Assembly (NCBI GenBank): GCA_028874195.1
Contig: JAPPLM010000069.1
Coordinates: 1-37,297, forward strand
Direction of reading: 5' to 3'
DNA length: 37,297 bases
From: Chloroflexota bacterium
Lineage (GTDB): Bacteria; Chloroflexota; UBA11872; VXOZ01
Position numbers and translations under genes: made by a program. The notes below the pieces were generated by a model. That model worked only from the letters and a program-made list of their open reading frames with translations. It had not been told where the DNA came from and did no database searches. Below are positions 1-8,245 of the stretch, in pieces; position 1 is the stretch's first letter; each line of letters begins with the position of its first letter.

Positions 1-157
1 GCGGCGGAGGCTGAGCCGCAGTTGCTCCGACCATGGCCGTTCATGCTTCGACAGGGGCTTCAACAGCTTTGACCACGTGAGATACGCGCGCTGTGCCGGC
101 GGTCATATCTCAGATGGATTGGGCATGGCATCGCCTTGCGCAGGGCCGCACATGCCC
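1..157. other. Intergenic start of window with a dispersed-repeat fragment
   Basis: No credible gene is seen here. Positions 40-70 carry CGTTCATGCTTCGACAGGGG, a fragment of the same repeat family found at 17839-17932 and 28171-28236. Open frames through this part are short and resemble nothing I know. Confidence 0.5.
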
Positions 158-187
158 TTGACATCACATCTTTGCGCACGCTACAAT
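158..187 (+). promoter_or_regulatory. Sigma-70-type promoter of the first solute-binding protein
   Basis: TTGACA at 158-163 and TACAAT at 182-187 are separated by 18 bp, close to the housekeeping consensus. The next gene starts at 335, so the transcript would have a leader of about 140 nt. Confidence 0.6.
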
Positions 188-334
188 TCTTCCAAGCTGT
201 CTAGGAATTGCGGTCTTTACTGTAGTTTCCTGGAAGGGATGGCAGCGGACGGCAAACCACTGGTGTCCCGTCATCCCGTTTAGCGATGGTACGAGTTCGG
301 AGTAACGCCTACCAGGCAGGAGGAAGCGGTTCTC

Positions 335-1738
335 ATGAAGAGTCGTACTGATTTCCACGTAACGCGGCGTCATATGCTCGCGGGCACGGGAGCCGCGGCG
401 GGCGCGGTGCTCTTTGCCGCGTGCGCCCAGGGCGGCATGGCCCCGGCGGCGGGTGATGCGCCTGCAGCCGACGAAGAGATGAAGCAGGCGGACGATGGGG
501 CGATGATGGAGAAGTTGCCTGTCAACTTCTGGGCCATCGACATGGGCGGCAGTAATTGGGTCAAAGGTATTGGCGAGGAGATCGTGGCCGAGTACCACGA
601 AGCCAATCCCGATGAAAACGTCAACGTCATCGTAACCACGTATGGCGACACCATCAACAAGCTGCCCACGGTGGTCGCCGGCGGCATTCCGCCGGACATT
701 TCCTACATCGACGCCTATCTGCCGAAGGACTTCGGCGTGCGCGGCATCGCCGCCGACATTACCAATTACGTCAAGGCGTCGACGGTGATTGACGCGGATG
801 ACTACTATCCGCGCGTCGTCTTCGACTCGACGTACCGCGGCCATTGGTTCGGGCTGCCCTGGGCGCCCACGGTCTTTACCTATTTCTATAACAAAGACGT
901 CTTTGTGGAAGTGGGTCTCGATCCCGATAGCGGGCCCGCGAATTGGGACGAACTCGACGCGGCGATATCGAAGACGCTCAAGAAGGATGGCGACAACATC
1001 GAGCGCCTCGGGTTCTGGTACGGCAACAGCTCGCTGGTGTGGTGGCTGGTGCCGTTCTGGCAGCAGGGCGGACGCCTGCTCAGCGACGACGAGCTTGAGT
1101 CGACGATCGACAACGAGTTGATGGAGACCGCGTTCAACTTGACCCTGCGCTTCTTCGACCTGCAGGGCGGCCTGGACGCGATGAATGAGTTCAAGGGCGA
1201 CGAGCGGCATCAACACCTCTTCTCCACCGGCCGTTGCGCCATGTGGACCGACGTGATGAACATCACCCGGTTCGAGCAGTATGAGGAGGCCTTTGCCAAG
1301 ATCACCGTCGGCGTGGACACCTATCCGGTGGCGGAGGGCGGCTCGCCCGCAGCCTATCGCGGCGGCGGCGCGCACCTGATGCCGGAAGGTTCCAACAACC
1401 CGGACGGCGCCTTCAAGTTCCTGGAGTGGCTCTTCCTGGAGCCCAACGACCGCCGCTTCAACGACGTGCGCGACAGCCTGCCGGCGCGGCGTTCCGTGGC
1501 CCAGAGTGAGGAATTCACCCAGGGCGACCCGTTGCGCATCCAAGGCGCCCGCGAGATGGACGGCGCCCAGTGGGTGGTCAGCGCCCCCGGCGGCCGCAAG
1601 ATCATCGGCATCCACGTGCGCATGGCAAGCTCCATCTGGAAGCGCGAGAAGACCGTGCCCGAAGCGCTGGCGGACGGCAACGAGCAGGTGCAGCAGGCGC
1701 TGGATGAGGCGCTGGAAAACTCAGTCGTCGACTTCTAG
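335..1738 (+). CDS. ABC-type sugar-binding lipoprotein (extracellular solute-binding protein, family 1)
   Basis: Predicted substrate-binding component of a carbohydrate ABC importer, anchored outside the membrane. The 467-aa product begins with a twin-arginine motif (RR at residues 11-12), a hydrophobic stretch and a lipobox ending in Cys30 (LFAAC), followed by an Ala/Gly/Asp-rich linker. The mature part has the usual composition and length of family-1 binding proteins, including a YNKDVF-type hinge segment and a conserved C-terminal helix. The ATG at 335 follows AGGAGGA at 318-324, so the start is well supported. The gene stands alone between its own promoter and terminator, and no permease or ATPase gene follows, so it must work with a transporter encoded elsewhere. 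The sugar cannot be named from sequence. Confidence 0.85.
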   Translation: MKSRTDFHVTRRHMLAGTGAAAGAVLFAACAQGGMAPAAGDAPAADEEMKQADDGAMMEKLPVNFWAIDMGGSNWVKGIGEEIVAEYHEANPDENVNVIVTTYGDTINKLPTVVAGGIPPDISYIDAYLPKDFGVRGIAADITNYVKASTVIDADDYYPRVVFDSTYRGHWFGLPWAPTVFTYFYNKDVFVEVGLDPDSGPANWDELDAAISKTLKKDGDNIERLGFWYGNSSLVWWLVPFWQQGGRLLSDDELESTIDNELMETAFNLTLRFFDLQGGLDAMNEFKGDERHQHLFSTGRCAMWTDVMNITRFEQYEEAFAKITVGVDTYPVAEGGSPAAYRGGGAHLMPEGSNNPDGAFKFLEWLFLEPNDRRFNDVRDSLPARRSVAQSEEFTQGDPLRIQGAREMDGAQWVVSAPGGRKIIGIHVRMASSIWKREKTVPEALADGNEQVQQALDEALENSVVDF

Positions 1739-1769
1739 TCTGATCGCGCCGTAGGGCACCTTGCGAATT

Positions 1770-1801
1770 ACGCACGCGTGGGATTCCCACGCGTGCGTTT
1801 G
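1770..1801 (+). terminator. Intrinsic terminator after the solute-binding protein gene
   Basis: A 13-bp perfect GC-rich stem (ACGCACGCGTGGG with its complement at 1786-1798) closes on an ATT loop and is followed by TTTGCTT. It lies 32 bp after the stop codon. Confidence 0.8.
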
Positions 1802-2020
1802 CTTAATCGAATCTTCCCCACCTGACACCACTCTTCGTGAATAGCCCGTTTCTCTGATACCAGCGACCAGACTCTAGAACCCAACGCTCTCCCGGGTCGC
1901 GCACCGGGGTCTGTCCTCGCGCAAAACACGCGCACTTTAGGGTGGCATGTGAGAGTATTTCGAGACTCGTGGTATAGTGGCGGTGTTAGATACTTCTCGT
2001 TACGCAGACTAGAGTCCTCA

Positions 2021-3436
2021 ATGAGCACTGCCTTACCCACGGTTGCCCCGGTCGAAACCCTGCGCGAAGAGGACGTTGCGCAACTCTGGCAGGCGTGTCC
2101 CTGGGGCGCGAAACTGCTGCGCACCACGGCGGGTGAGAGGATTCAAGTCGTCTATCCGGGGCGGCGCAACCTGGGTCCGGGCCCCGACTTCCGCGACGCC
2201 ATCATTGCGCTGGACGGCCGCCGGCTGCGGCACGGCCACATCGAAGTACATACGACCACGTCCGCTTGGCGCGCCCACGGGCACGCCGCCGATCCAGCCT
2301 ACCACAACGTCATACTCCACGTTGTCTGGGAAGACGACGGGCCCGTTGCCGGGGGGCCGCTGCGCACGCTGGCTTTGGGGCCGCACTTCCCTGAGGGCAT
2401 GCCGGAAGAGTACGTCGCACGACACCTTCCCCACTTCCAACCGTGCGCGGACCTGCACACCAAGTGCGACCCCATGACGGTGGGCATGCTCTTCGCGACG
2501 CTGGGAGAGCGCCGCCTCCGCAAGAAGGCGGCGCTAATGCTCGCGGCAATTGAGCAGCACGGCCCGGACCAGGCCCTGTATGCCGCTCTCCTCGACGCCC
2601 TCGGCTACAGCCAGAACCGGGAGCCTTTTCGCCAACTCAGTGCGGGCCTGCCCTGGTCGGTAGTGGCGGCACTGCTACACGACAAACCTGCTGCAGAACA
2701 GCGGGGTGAAGCGCTCCTGCTTGGCGCTGCGGGCCTCTTGCCGTCGCAACGTGACGGCAACGCACGTAGAGGCACGATATATCGTGCCTCTACCGCGCCA
2801 AGTCAGGCGCATGAGCGAACACTTGAGAGGCTGTGGGCGGCATGGAATCTGGAACCGGTCGTCCCTGCTGCTGCCTGGGTGCGGCGCGGTGTGCGCCCCG
2901 TCAACGCCCCTGCCCGGCGCGTGGCGGCAGCCGGAATCCTCTGCGCCGCGCTGGCTGAGACGGGGGTAGTGAAGACCTGCCTGCGGTTAGCGGACGATGC
3001 GGATTGGACGCAGGTGCTGCGACGCTTGCAAGAAGCGTTCGCGCTGCCAGCGGCGCACTCAGCCTATTGGGCAACACACTGCGACTTCGGCGTCCCGTTG
3101 CGGGGCGGGCCGCTGAGCCTCATTGGCAGTGAGCGTGTCCGCGAAATCCTCGCGAACGTGATCCTCCCATTCCTCGTTGCCTATGGAGACATCGCCGGAG
3201 ACACCGGGCTTGTCGACTGGGCCATCACCCTCTTCCGCCGCGCGCCGGCCGCCGGCATGAACCGCCTCATCCGCAGCATGCGCGACGACGTATTCGCTTT
3301 GCCCCGAAAGTACGTTCCTATGACGGCGGCGCGCCAGCAAGGGTTGCTGCACATCTATCACGCGTGGTGCCGGGAGAAGCGCTGTGACGCGTGTGCCGTG
3401 GGGCAGATGCTCGGCAAGAGCCAGCAACAGTCCTGA
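2021..3436 (+). CDS. DUF2851 family protein
   Basis: A 471-aa protein matching the DUF2851 pattern: an N-terminal LW..C.WG motif, then GPGPDFRDA and GHIEVHTTTSAWRAHGH, where conserved acidic and His residues suggest a nuclease-like core. A C-terminal segment has CREKRCDACAVG, a Cys cluster typical of the family. The function of the family is not established. An upstream GTG at 1949 would add 24 residues with no family similarity. The ATG at 2021 matches where family members begin, and a TATAGT box at 1973-1978 would leave room for a promoter before it. No clear Shine-Dalgarno precedes 2021, so the exact start is less sure than the identity. Confidence 0.75.
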   Translation: MSTALPTVAPVETLREEDVAQLWQACPWGAKLLRTTAGERIQVVYPGRRNLGPGPDFRDAIIALDGRRLRHGHIEVHTTTSAWRAHGHAADPAYHNVILHVVWEDDGPVAGGPLRTLALGPHFPEGMPEEYVARHLPHFQPCADLHTKCDPMTVGMLFATLGERRLRKKAALMLAAIEQHGPDQALYAALLDALGYSQNREPFRQLSAGLPWSVVAALLHDKPAAEQRGEALLLGAAGLLPSQRDGNARRGTIYRASTAPSQAHERTLERLWAAWNLEPVVPAAAWVRRGVRPVNAPARRVAAAGILCAALAETGVVKTCLRLADDADWTQVLRRLQEAFALPAAHSAYWATHCDFGVPLRGGPLSLIGSERVREILANVILPFLVAYGDIAGDTGLVDWAITLFRRAPAAGMNRLIRSMRDDVFALPRKYVPMTAARQQGLLHIYHAWCREKRCDACAVGQMLGKSQQQS

Positions 3437-3524
3437 GGTCCGTGCTGGTTCCCGCTATTGCACGTTACTACTGCGCGGAACCCCCCTGGTTCTCAGCCTG
3501 ACAATTGTGCCACCCGCCAAGAAC

Positions 3525-3555
3525 TGGATTCCGGCTTGCGCCGGAATGACGGCAC
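3525..3555. repeat. Dispersed palindromic repeat (ATTCCGGC family)
   Basis: ATTCCGGC-ttgc-GCCGGAAT is a perfect 8-bp inverted repeat, flanked by CTGG and GACGGC. The same core occurs at 19800-19852, 35239-35311 and, with changes, at 37176-37250. It lies between converging genes and may also help end their transcripts. Confidence 0.6.
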
Positions 3556-3621
3556 TTTGAATTCCTAGGCACCCCACCGGACGCGCTTGCCCCACCGAAT
3601 GCGGTTTGGCGCCATTCCGCC

Positions 3622-4617
3622 TCAAGTGCCCAAGTAGACGGTCTTGCCGCTTGCCGACGCCGCGTAGATACCCTGGACGATGGCTACCGCCCGTTTGCCG
3701 TCTTCGCCGGTGACGCTGGGCGGGCGTTGCTCCAGGATGCTCGCCACGAACTCGCCGTCCTCGCGTACAAACTGGCTACGATTCTGCGGAAAGGTGAATG
3801 TCTCCCACTCCTCGGCCTCCGCCGCGGCGACCTTCAGGTGCCGCCACGTCGCGATCTCCATTGCGCCGGCTGAACCCGTCACCACGGCGCGGCAGCGACC
3901 CAATACGGGGGCTGCGATCAGGGAGATTTCCATGGTCGCGGTGGCGCCATTGGCGAACTCAAGATGCGCCACGCCGTGGTCCTCACCCTCGGTGCGCGCG
4001 CCGTAGTGGCCCACCTTGGCCGTAATCGTCGTCACCTCGGCCCCGATCCACCAGCGCAGCCGGTCGGCGCTGTGGACGCCGTTATCCATAAAGACGCCGC
4101 CGCCCGCCATCGCCTTGACCCCGCGCCAGCCCATTTCCTTGTGTCGGTTCGGCGACTGAATGGAGTCGTGGATGTGCAGCACGTCGCCGATCGCCCCGGC
4201 CTGTAGTAACTCCTGTGCCCGCAGGTGTTCATGTATGAAGCGATGTGTGTGACCCACCATGAGGTTCACGCCGGCTGCCCGGCAAGCGGCGATGATGTCG
4301 TCGCATTCCGCCACGCTCACACCCAGCGGCTTTTCGCAGAGCACGTGCTTGCCGGCCTGGGCCGCAGCGATGGCTACCTCACCATGGAGCGCATGGGGCA
4401 AACTGATTACTATGGCGTGCACCGCTGGGTTCTCAAGCACAGCGCGGTAGTCTGTGTGCACATCCGCGACGTCGTGGGCAACGGCAAAATCGCCCACAGC
4501 CGTCTCGTTCACATCGGCCGCCGCCACGATCCGCGCCTGCGGCACGCCCGCCAACCCGCGCGCGTGCGACTGAGAATTGCCGCCTGTTCCTACAAAGCCA
4601 ATATTCACCGTTTCCAT
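3622..4617 (-). CDS. Gfo/Idh/MocA family oxidoreductase
   Basis: Predicted NAD(P)-dependent dehydrogenase acting on a sugar, inositol or related polyol. The 331-aa protein has an N-terminal Rossmann fold with GFVGTGGNSQSH (residues 7-18), a VAAADVN segment at the end of strand 2, and the family signature EKP at residues 95-97. A second domain follows with GGGVFMDNGVHSADRLRWW, which supplies the usual catalytic Asp/His region. The length is typical. A GAGGAGC ribosome site lies just before the ATG. The gene stands alone and opposite to its neighbours. Family membership is sure; the substrate is not, since members share little beyond the fold. Confidence 0.85.
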   Translation of the reverse strand: METVNIGFVGTGGNSQSHARGLAGVPQARIVAAADVNETAVGDFAVAHDVADVHTDYRAVLENPAVHAIVISLPHALHGEVAIAAAQAGKHVLCEKPLGVSVAECDDIIAACRAAGVNLMVGHTHRFIHEHLRAQELLQAGAIGDVLHIHDSIQSPNRHKEMGWRGVKAMAGGGVFMDNGVHSADRLRWWIGAEVTTITAKVGHYGARTEGEDHGVAHLEFANGATATMEISLIAAPVLGRCRAVVTGSAGAMEIATWRHLKVAAAEAEEWETFTFPQNRSQFVREDGEFVASILEQRPPSVTGEDGKRAVAIVQGIYAASASGKTVYLGT

Positions 4618-4746
4618 GCATTTTGCTCCTCTATGTGTATCTTAGAGACCCTTAATAACCCAGACTCCTCGTGGCGGCTTGGCAAATCAAGTTCGCTCGT
4701 GTCGTCAAGTCTTACCATGCCGCACCCCACCTTATTCTAAGCGCAC

Positions 4747-4775
4747 CCGTTGCGGACTTGCAGGCATGGTATACT
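4747..4775 (+). promoter_or_regulatory. Extended -10 promoter of the thiamine operon
   Basis: TGG-TATACT at 4767-4775 is an extended -10 element. The upstream -35 region is weak, which extended -10 promoters tolerate. Transcription would start at about 4782, some 34 nt before the riboswitch P1 stem. Confidence 0.55.
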
Positions 4776-4815
4776 GAAACCGTCTTACTGGTGCGAATTG
4801 TTAAGCGCCACTAGG

Positions 4816-4908
4816 GCCGCTGGGGGAGCCTCTATGGCTGAGAGCCTCTGTGTGAGCAGCGGCAACCCTTGGAACCTGAACTGGATCATGCCAGCGGAGG
4901 GAAGCGGC
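4816..4908 (+). promoter_or_regulatory. TPP riboswitch (THI element)
   Basis: All the hallmarks of the thiamine pyrophosphate aptamer are present in order: GGGGGAGCC, GGCTGAGA, AACCCTTGGAACCTGAACTG, GATCATGCCAGCG and AGGGA. The P1 stem is formed by GCCGCT (4816-4821) and AGCGGC (4903-4908), a perfect 6-bp match. It stands directly before thiG, so it is expected to turn the operon off when TPP is plentiful. The linked terminator is listed separately. Confidence 0.97.
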
Positions 4909-4931
4909 AAGACTCCGAGACCTTGCTGCCA

Positions 4932-4964
4932 GCCGCTCTCCCTCTGTGAAGCGGTTTTTGTTTT
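4932..4964 (+). terminator. Riboswitch-controlled intrinsic terminator
   Basis: CCGCT (4933-4937) pairs with AGCGG (4950-4954), followed by TTTTTGTTTT. The left arm, GCCGCT at 4932-4937, can instead pair with AGCGGC (4903-4908), the right arm of riboswitch P1. TPP binding would lock P1 and free the terminator; without TPP the antiterminator would form. Confidence 0.8.
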
Positions 4965-5034
4965 GACGTGAAGCAGGGCAGTTGGCAGGCGCGCTCCATC
5001 CTGAGTATGCGCAGCCTGTGGAGAAGGAATGAAG

Positions 5035-5811
5035 ATGAACGACGCGCTTGAAATTGCGGGCAAGCAATTTAGCTCGCGGCTGATGATCGGCACCGGCAAG
5101 TACCGCGCGCCGGACGAAATGATCGCAGCCATCGAGGCCTCGGGGGCCGAAATCATCACGGTGGCGATACGGCGCCTCGATCTCAGCAACCCCAATGCAA
5201 AGACGATCCTCGACCACATCGATTGGGAGCGCTACACCATCCTGCCGAACACGGCCGGCGCCCGCACCGCGGACGAGGCCATCGTCACCGCCAAGCTGGC
5301 GCGGGAACTCACCGGCTCGGACTGGGTCAAGCTGGAGGTGCAGCCGGACCCGGATTCGCTCCTGCCGGACCCCGTAGATACGTTCCTTGCCGCCGAGGCC
5401 CTCGTCAAGGACGGCTTCGTCGTACTGCCTTACATCCACGCCGATCCGATCCTGGCGCGACGGCTCGAAGACGTAGGCTGCGCGACCGTCATGCCCCTCG
5501 GCTCGCCCATCGGCTCCGGCCAGGGCATCTTTACGCGGGAGGAGATCGAACTCATCATCGAGCAGGCCAACGTGCCCGTGGTCGTGGACGCGGGGATCGG
5601 TGTGCCGTCCGAAGCTTCACAATCGCTGGAAATCGGCGCCGATGCGGTCCTGATTAATACGGCCATCGCCCGCGCCGCAGACCCGGTGCTCATGGCGGAT
5701 GGCTTCCGCCTCGGCGTCGAGGCCGGCCGCAAGGCCTACCTGGCCGGGCGCATCGCCCAGCAGAAGTTTGCCAGCCCGAGCAGTCCGGTAGCGGGCGTCG
5801 TCCACGCATAG
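5035..5811 (+). CDS. thiG: Thiazole synthase ThiG
   Basis: Cytoplasmic enzyme that builds the thiazole phosphate ring of thiamine from deoxyxylulose 5-phosphate, dehydroglycine and sulfur carried by ThiS. The 258-aa product is typical in length and keeps the family blocks: MIGTGKY near residue 17, [20 protein letters not shown] with the Schiff-base Lys at residue 99, [20 protein letters not shown] and LINTAIA. GAGAAGGA at 5021-5028 is properly spaced from the ATG at 5035. An in-frame ATG at 5029 touches the ribosome site and is less likely. It is the first gene of the riboswitch-controlled operon, 17 bp before thiE. Confidence 0.95.
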   Translation: MNDALEIAGKQFSSRLMIGTGKYRAPDEMIAAIEASGAEIITVAIRRLDLSNPNAKTILDHIDWERYTILPNTAGARTADEAIVTAKLARELTGSDWVKLEVQPDPDSLLPDPVDTFLAAEALVKDGFVVLPYIHADPILARRLEDVGCATVMPLGSPIGSGQGIFTREEIELIIEQANVPVVVDAGIGVPSEASQSLEIGADAVLINTAIARAADPVLMADGFRLGVEAGRKAYLAGRIAQQKFASPSSPVAGVVHA

Positions 5812-5828
5812 CATCCCGGCAACGCTGC

Positions 5829-6545
5829 ATGAAACCGCAACTGCCCTACCCCTGTCTCACGCTGATTACGCGCCTCGGCGCGCCTCAGCGCGTTGCGCCG
5901 GAGCATTTGGGCCCCGCGCAGCGGCCCGTCCTCCCCCTGCATACGCGGAATCCGCTGGCGAGCACCCTCATGCAACGGGTCCGGGAAGGCATAGAGGCCG
6001 GCGTGCACGTCGTGCAGCTGCGGGAGAAAGAGACCTTCGCCAAGGAGCTCTATACGCTGGCACAGCAATTGCGGCACGTGACCGCGGGCCGGGCGCTCTT
6101 TCTCATCAACGACCGCATCGACGTTGCGCTCGCCGTCGGCGCGGACGGCGTGCACTTGCCTGAGGAGGGGCTGCCGGTGGCCGCGGCGCGCCGGTTGCTG
6201 GGCGAGGAGAAGCTGATCGGCTGTTCGGTGCACAACGTCGCCAGCGCCGTGCAGTGCGCGCAGGCCGGCGCGGACTTCGTGCACGTCGGCACGCTGTATG
6301 CGACGAACTCCAAGCCGGGGCGCGCCCCGGCCGGGCCCCAGTTGGTGCGCAACGTGGCGGCGGCGGTCGACATTCCCGTTATCGGCGTGGGCGGCATCTC
6401 GGCGCAGAACGCGCCAACCGTCATGGCAGCCGGCGCGCGCGGCGTGGCCGTCATCAGCGCCCTGCTCGACGCCCCCGATACGTCCGGGGCAACGCGCAAT
6501 CTGATCAGATCCCTTACCGCCCAGACCCAGGTGCAACCGCAATGA
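5829..6545 (+). CDS. thiE: Thiamine phosphate synthase (ThiE/TenI family)
   Basis: Expected to join the HMP pyrophosphate and thiazole phosphate moieties to give thiamine phosphate. The 238-aa TIM-barrel protein shows VQLREKE near residue 62, LINDRIDVALAVGADGVHL, IGCSVHN, VGTLYATNSKPG and PVIGVGGI, all family blocks. Two points are unusual. There is an extra Pro-rich stretch of about 25 residues between the first strand (LTLIT) and the first helix. The block after GVHL reads PEEGLPV rather than the QEDLP more usual in ThiE, which leaves a TenI-like role open. The operon position between thiG and thiS favours ThiE. The stop overlaps the start of thiS (ATGA), implying coupled translation. Confidence 0.85.
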   Translation: MKPQLPYPCLTLITRLGAPQRVAPEHLGPAQRPVLPLHTRNPLASTLMQRVREGIEAGVHVVQLREKETFAKELYTLAQQLRHVTAGRALFLINDRIDVALAVGADGVHLPEEGLPVAAARRLLGEEKLIGCSVHNVASAVQCAQAGADFVHVGTLYATNSKPGRAPAGPQLVRNVAAAVDIPVIGVGGISAQNAPTVMAAGARGVAVISALLDAPDTSGATRNLIRSLTAQTQVQPQ

Positions 6546-6868
6546 CGACAGACGAGCGCATTCCCCACGCAGAAGCAGGCCGCCCGCAAACGGCGCGCAT
6601 CCGCGTCACGGTGAATGGAGAAGACCGGCGGCTGGCGCCAAGGACAGCCCTTGCTACTTTCCTGGCGGAGCAAGACGTGCCGGCGCAGTTCGTCGCCGTC
6701 GCCGTAAACAACGAGGTGGTCCGCCGCGCCGACCACGCCCGCGTCTTCCTTGAAGACGGCGACGTGGTGGAGATCGTCCGTATGGTCGGCGGCGGCAGCG
6801 GTCGGCAGCCCAGTACGCGTCGTGCCCCGATTGCCGCGCGCACCGGTCTCGGCCAGAGTGCTCATTAA
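6542..6868 (+). CDS. thiS: Sulfur carrier protein ThiS with a C-terminal extension
   Basis: Ubiquitin-fold protein that carries thiocarboxylate sulfur to ThiG. The 108-aa product has a short N-terminal lead, then the fold from about residue 19: RVTVNGE, a helix with LATFLAEQ, VAVAVNNEVV and the closing DGDVVEIVRMVGGG. ThiS normally ends exactly at Gly-Gly, because the terminal glycine is adenylated. Here about 25 residues (SGRQPSTRRAP onward, ending GQSAH) follow before the stop. They are Arg/Ser/Pro-rich and look unstructured. Either a protease trims the tail, or a frameshift or sequence error hides the true stop. The ATG overlaps the thiE stop by 4 bp. Confidence 0.85.
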   Translation: MTTDERIPHAEAGRPQTARIRVTVNGEDRRLAPRTALATFLAEQDVPAQFVAVAVNNEVVRRADHARVFLEDGDVVEIVRMVGGGSGRQPSTRRAPIAARTGLGQSAH

Positions 6869-6906
6869 GGAAGACCTCTGTTGGATGGACAGAAAGCGAT
6901 GACACG

Positions 6907-8022
6907 ATGTCCCTGACCACCGAGGTCGCCATCGTTGGCGGCGGCATCATCGGCTGCGCGCTCGCCTACACCCTGGCGAAAGACGGTGCGCGGGTAGCCG
7001 TTTTCGAGAAAGAGCGCGTCGGCGGCCAGGCGCGCATCGCCGCAGCCGGCATCCTGGGCTCCGGTGTGGAGAGCGACGGGAGAGACACGTTTCCCAGTCT
7101 GTCCGCGCAATCGGCCCGTCTTTACCCCGACTTTGCGGCCGAACTCGAAGCCGCCACCGGCCTGGACGCCACCTACACGCGTTCCGGCGCGCTCACCATC
7201 GTATTTGGCGAAACCCAAGCCATGTTCCTCGAACACCAGGCCGGCGTGCTCGCCGCCGAGGGAAGGCGCGTGGCCTGGCTCGAACCCGACGCCCTGCAAG
7301 CGACCGAACCATTGCTCTCCACCAAGGCGCGCGGCGCGCTCTTCTTCCAAGACGACGCTCACGTCTACGCGCCGCAACTCATGCACGTGCTCACGCTGGC
7401 AGCCGTTGCCCAAGGTGTGACGATACACGAATACACGCCTGTGCATGGCTTCCTCACCACCGGCGAACGGGTTACCGGCCTCCAAACGGCTGCGGGTCCT
7501 GTGCATGCCGATACCGTCGTCATCGCGGCCGGCGCCTGGAGCCGCCTGCTCGGCGACCACATCGGCATCTCCCTACCATTGAAACCAACCCGCGGCCAGG
7601 TCATGGTGCTGGAAACCTATGACCGCCCCCTACGGCGCGTCGTCTTTGGCGCGGGCGGCTATCTGGCGCCCAAGCAAGACGGTCGCATCGTCGTGGGCGC
7701 TACGGAAGAAGACGCGGGCTTCGAACGCGAGAATACGGCCGGCGGCGTGGCCTTCCTCGTCAAGATACTGCAACGGCTTGCCCTCAGCCTGGCCGACACG
7801 CGCGTCCACCACTTCGGCGTCGGGTTGCGGCCCACGCCGCCCGACGGACTGCCGTTGCTGGGGCCGGTCGCGGGCCGGCCGGGACTCTGGATCGCCGCCG
7901 GCCACCACCGCAACGGCATCCTGCTCGCGCCCATCACGGCTCACCTCATGTCCAACGCCATCCGCAAGGGCGACCTGGCGCCGCTGCAACCCTACGCTCC
8001 CGAGCGCTTTGCCGCGCCGTGA
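6907..8022 (+). CDS. thiO: Glycine oxidase ThiO (FAD-dependent, DAO family)
   Basis: Oxidises glycine to iminoglycine, the nitrogen donor for thiazole formation by ThiG. The 371-aa protein starts with a dinucleotide-binding motif (VGGGIIGCALAYTLA, residues 10-24) and the acidic end of strand 2 (VFEKE). It has the DAO-family C-terminal block GLRPTPPDGLPLLGP followed by LWIAAGHHRNGILLAP, which contacts FAD and the substrate carboxylate. The length matches known ThiO proteins. It lies 38 bp after thiS in the same direction and completes a thiG-thiE-thiS-thiO order. Use of ThiO rather than the radical enzyme ThiH fits an oxygen-using organism. Confidence 0.9.
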   Translation: MSLTTEVAIVGGGIIGCALAYTLAKDGARVAVFEKERVGGQARIAAAGILGSGVESDGRDTFPSLSAQSARLYPDFAAELEAATGLDATYTRSGALTIVFGETQAMFLEHQAGVLAAEGRRVAWLEPDALQATEPLLSTKARGALFFQDDAHVYAPQLMHVLTLAAVAQGVTIHEYTPVHGFLTTGERVTGLQTAAGPVHADTVVIAAGAWSRLLGDHIGISLPLKPTRGQVMVLETYDRPLRRVVFGAGGYLAPKQDGRIVVGATEEDAGFERENTAGGVAFLVKILQRLALSLADTRVHHFGVGLRPTPPDGLPLLGPVAGRPGLWIAAGHHRNGILLAPITAHLMSNAIRKGDLAPLQPYAPERFAAP

Positions 8023-8108
8023 ACGGCAGCCGCAGACGGGTCGTGGTAGAGTCTCGCTAAGGAAATCGGATCACGCGACGCTATACGCGACGTGGCTGTG
8101 AAGACCTT

Positions 8109-8128
8109 CCAGGGTGTGACCACCCTGG
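8109..8128. promoter_or_regulatory. Perfect 20-bp palindrome upstream of the peptidase gene
   Basis: CCAGGGTG-TGAC-CACCCTGG has 8-bp arms and a 4-nt centre. It is not followed by a T-run, so it is a poor terminator for thiO and could instead be an operator for the gene starting at 8246. The role is open. Confidence 0.4.
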
Positions 8129-8245
8129 TCCCGTGCCGCTCGTGGTGGTGCCGTATGCGGGACATCACATCCCACCGCCCGCCTTGGCAGCCGGACACAC
8201 TATTAATGAATCCAATGCAGAGCACATATATGTAGGGTTGAGCGC

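Noticed and set aside
164-1615. Long reverse-strand open frame (483 codons) over the first binding-protein gene
   Set aside because: It is antisense to a clear gene with signal peptide and ribosome site. Such frames are common in GC-rich DNA, and its translation is low in complexity and rich in Arg, His and Val.
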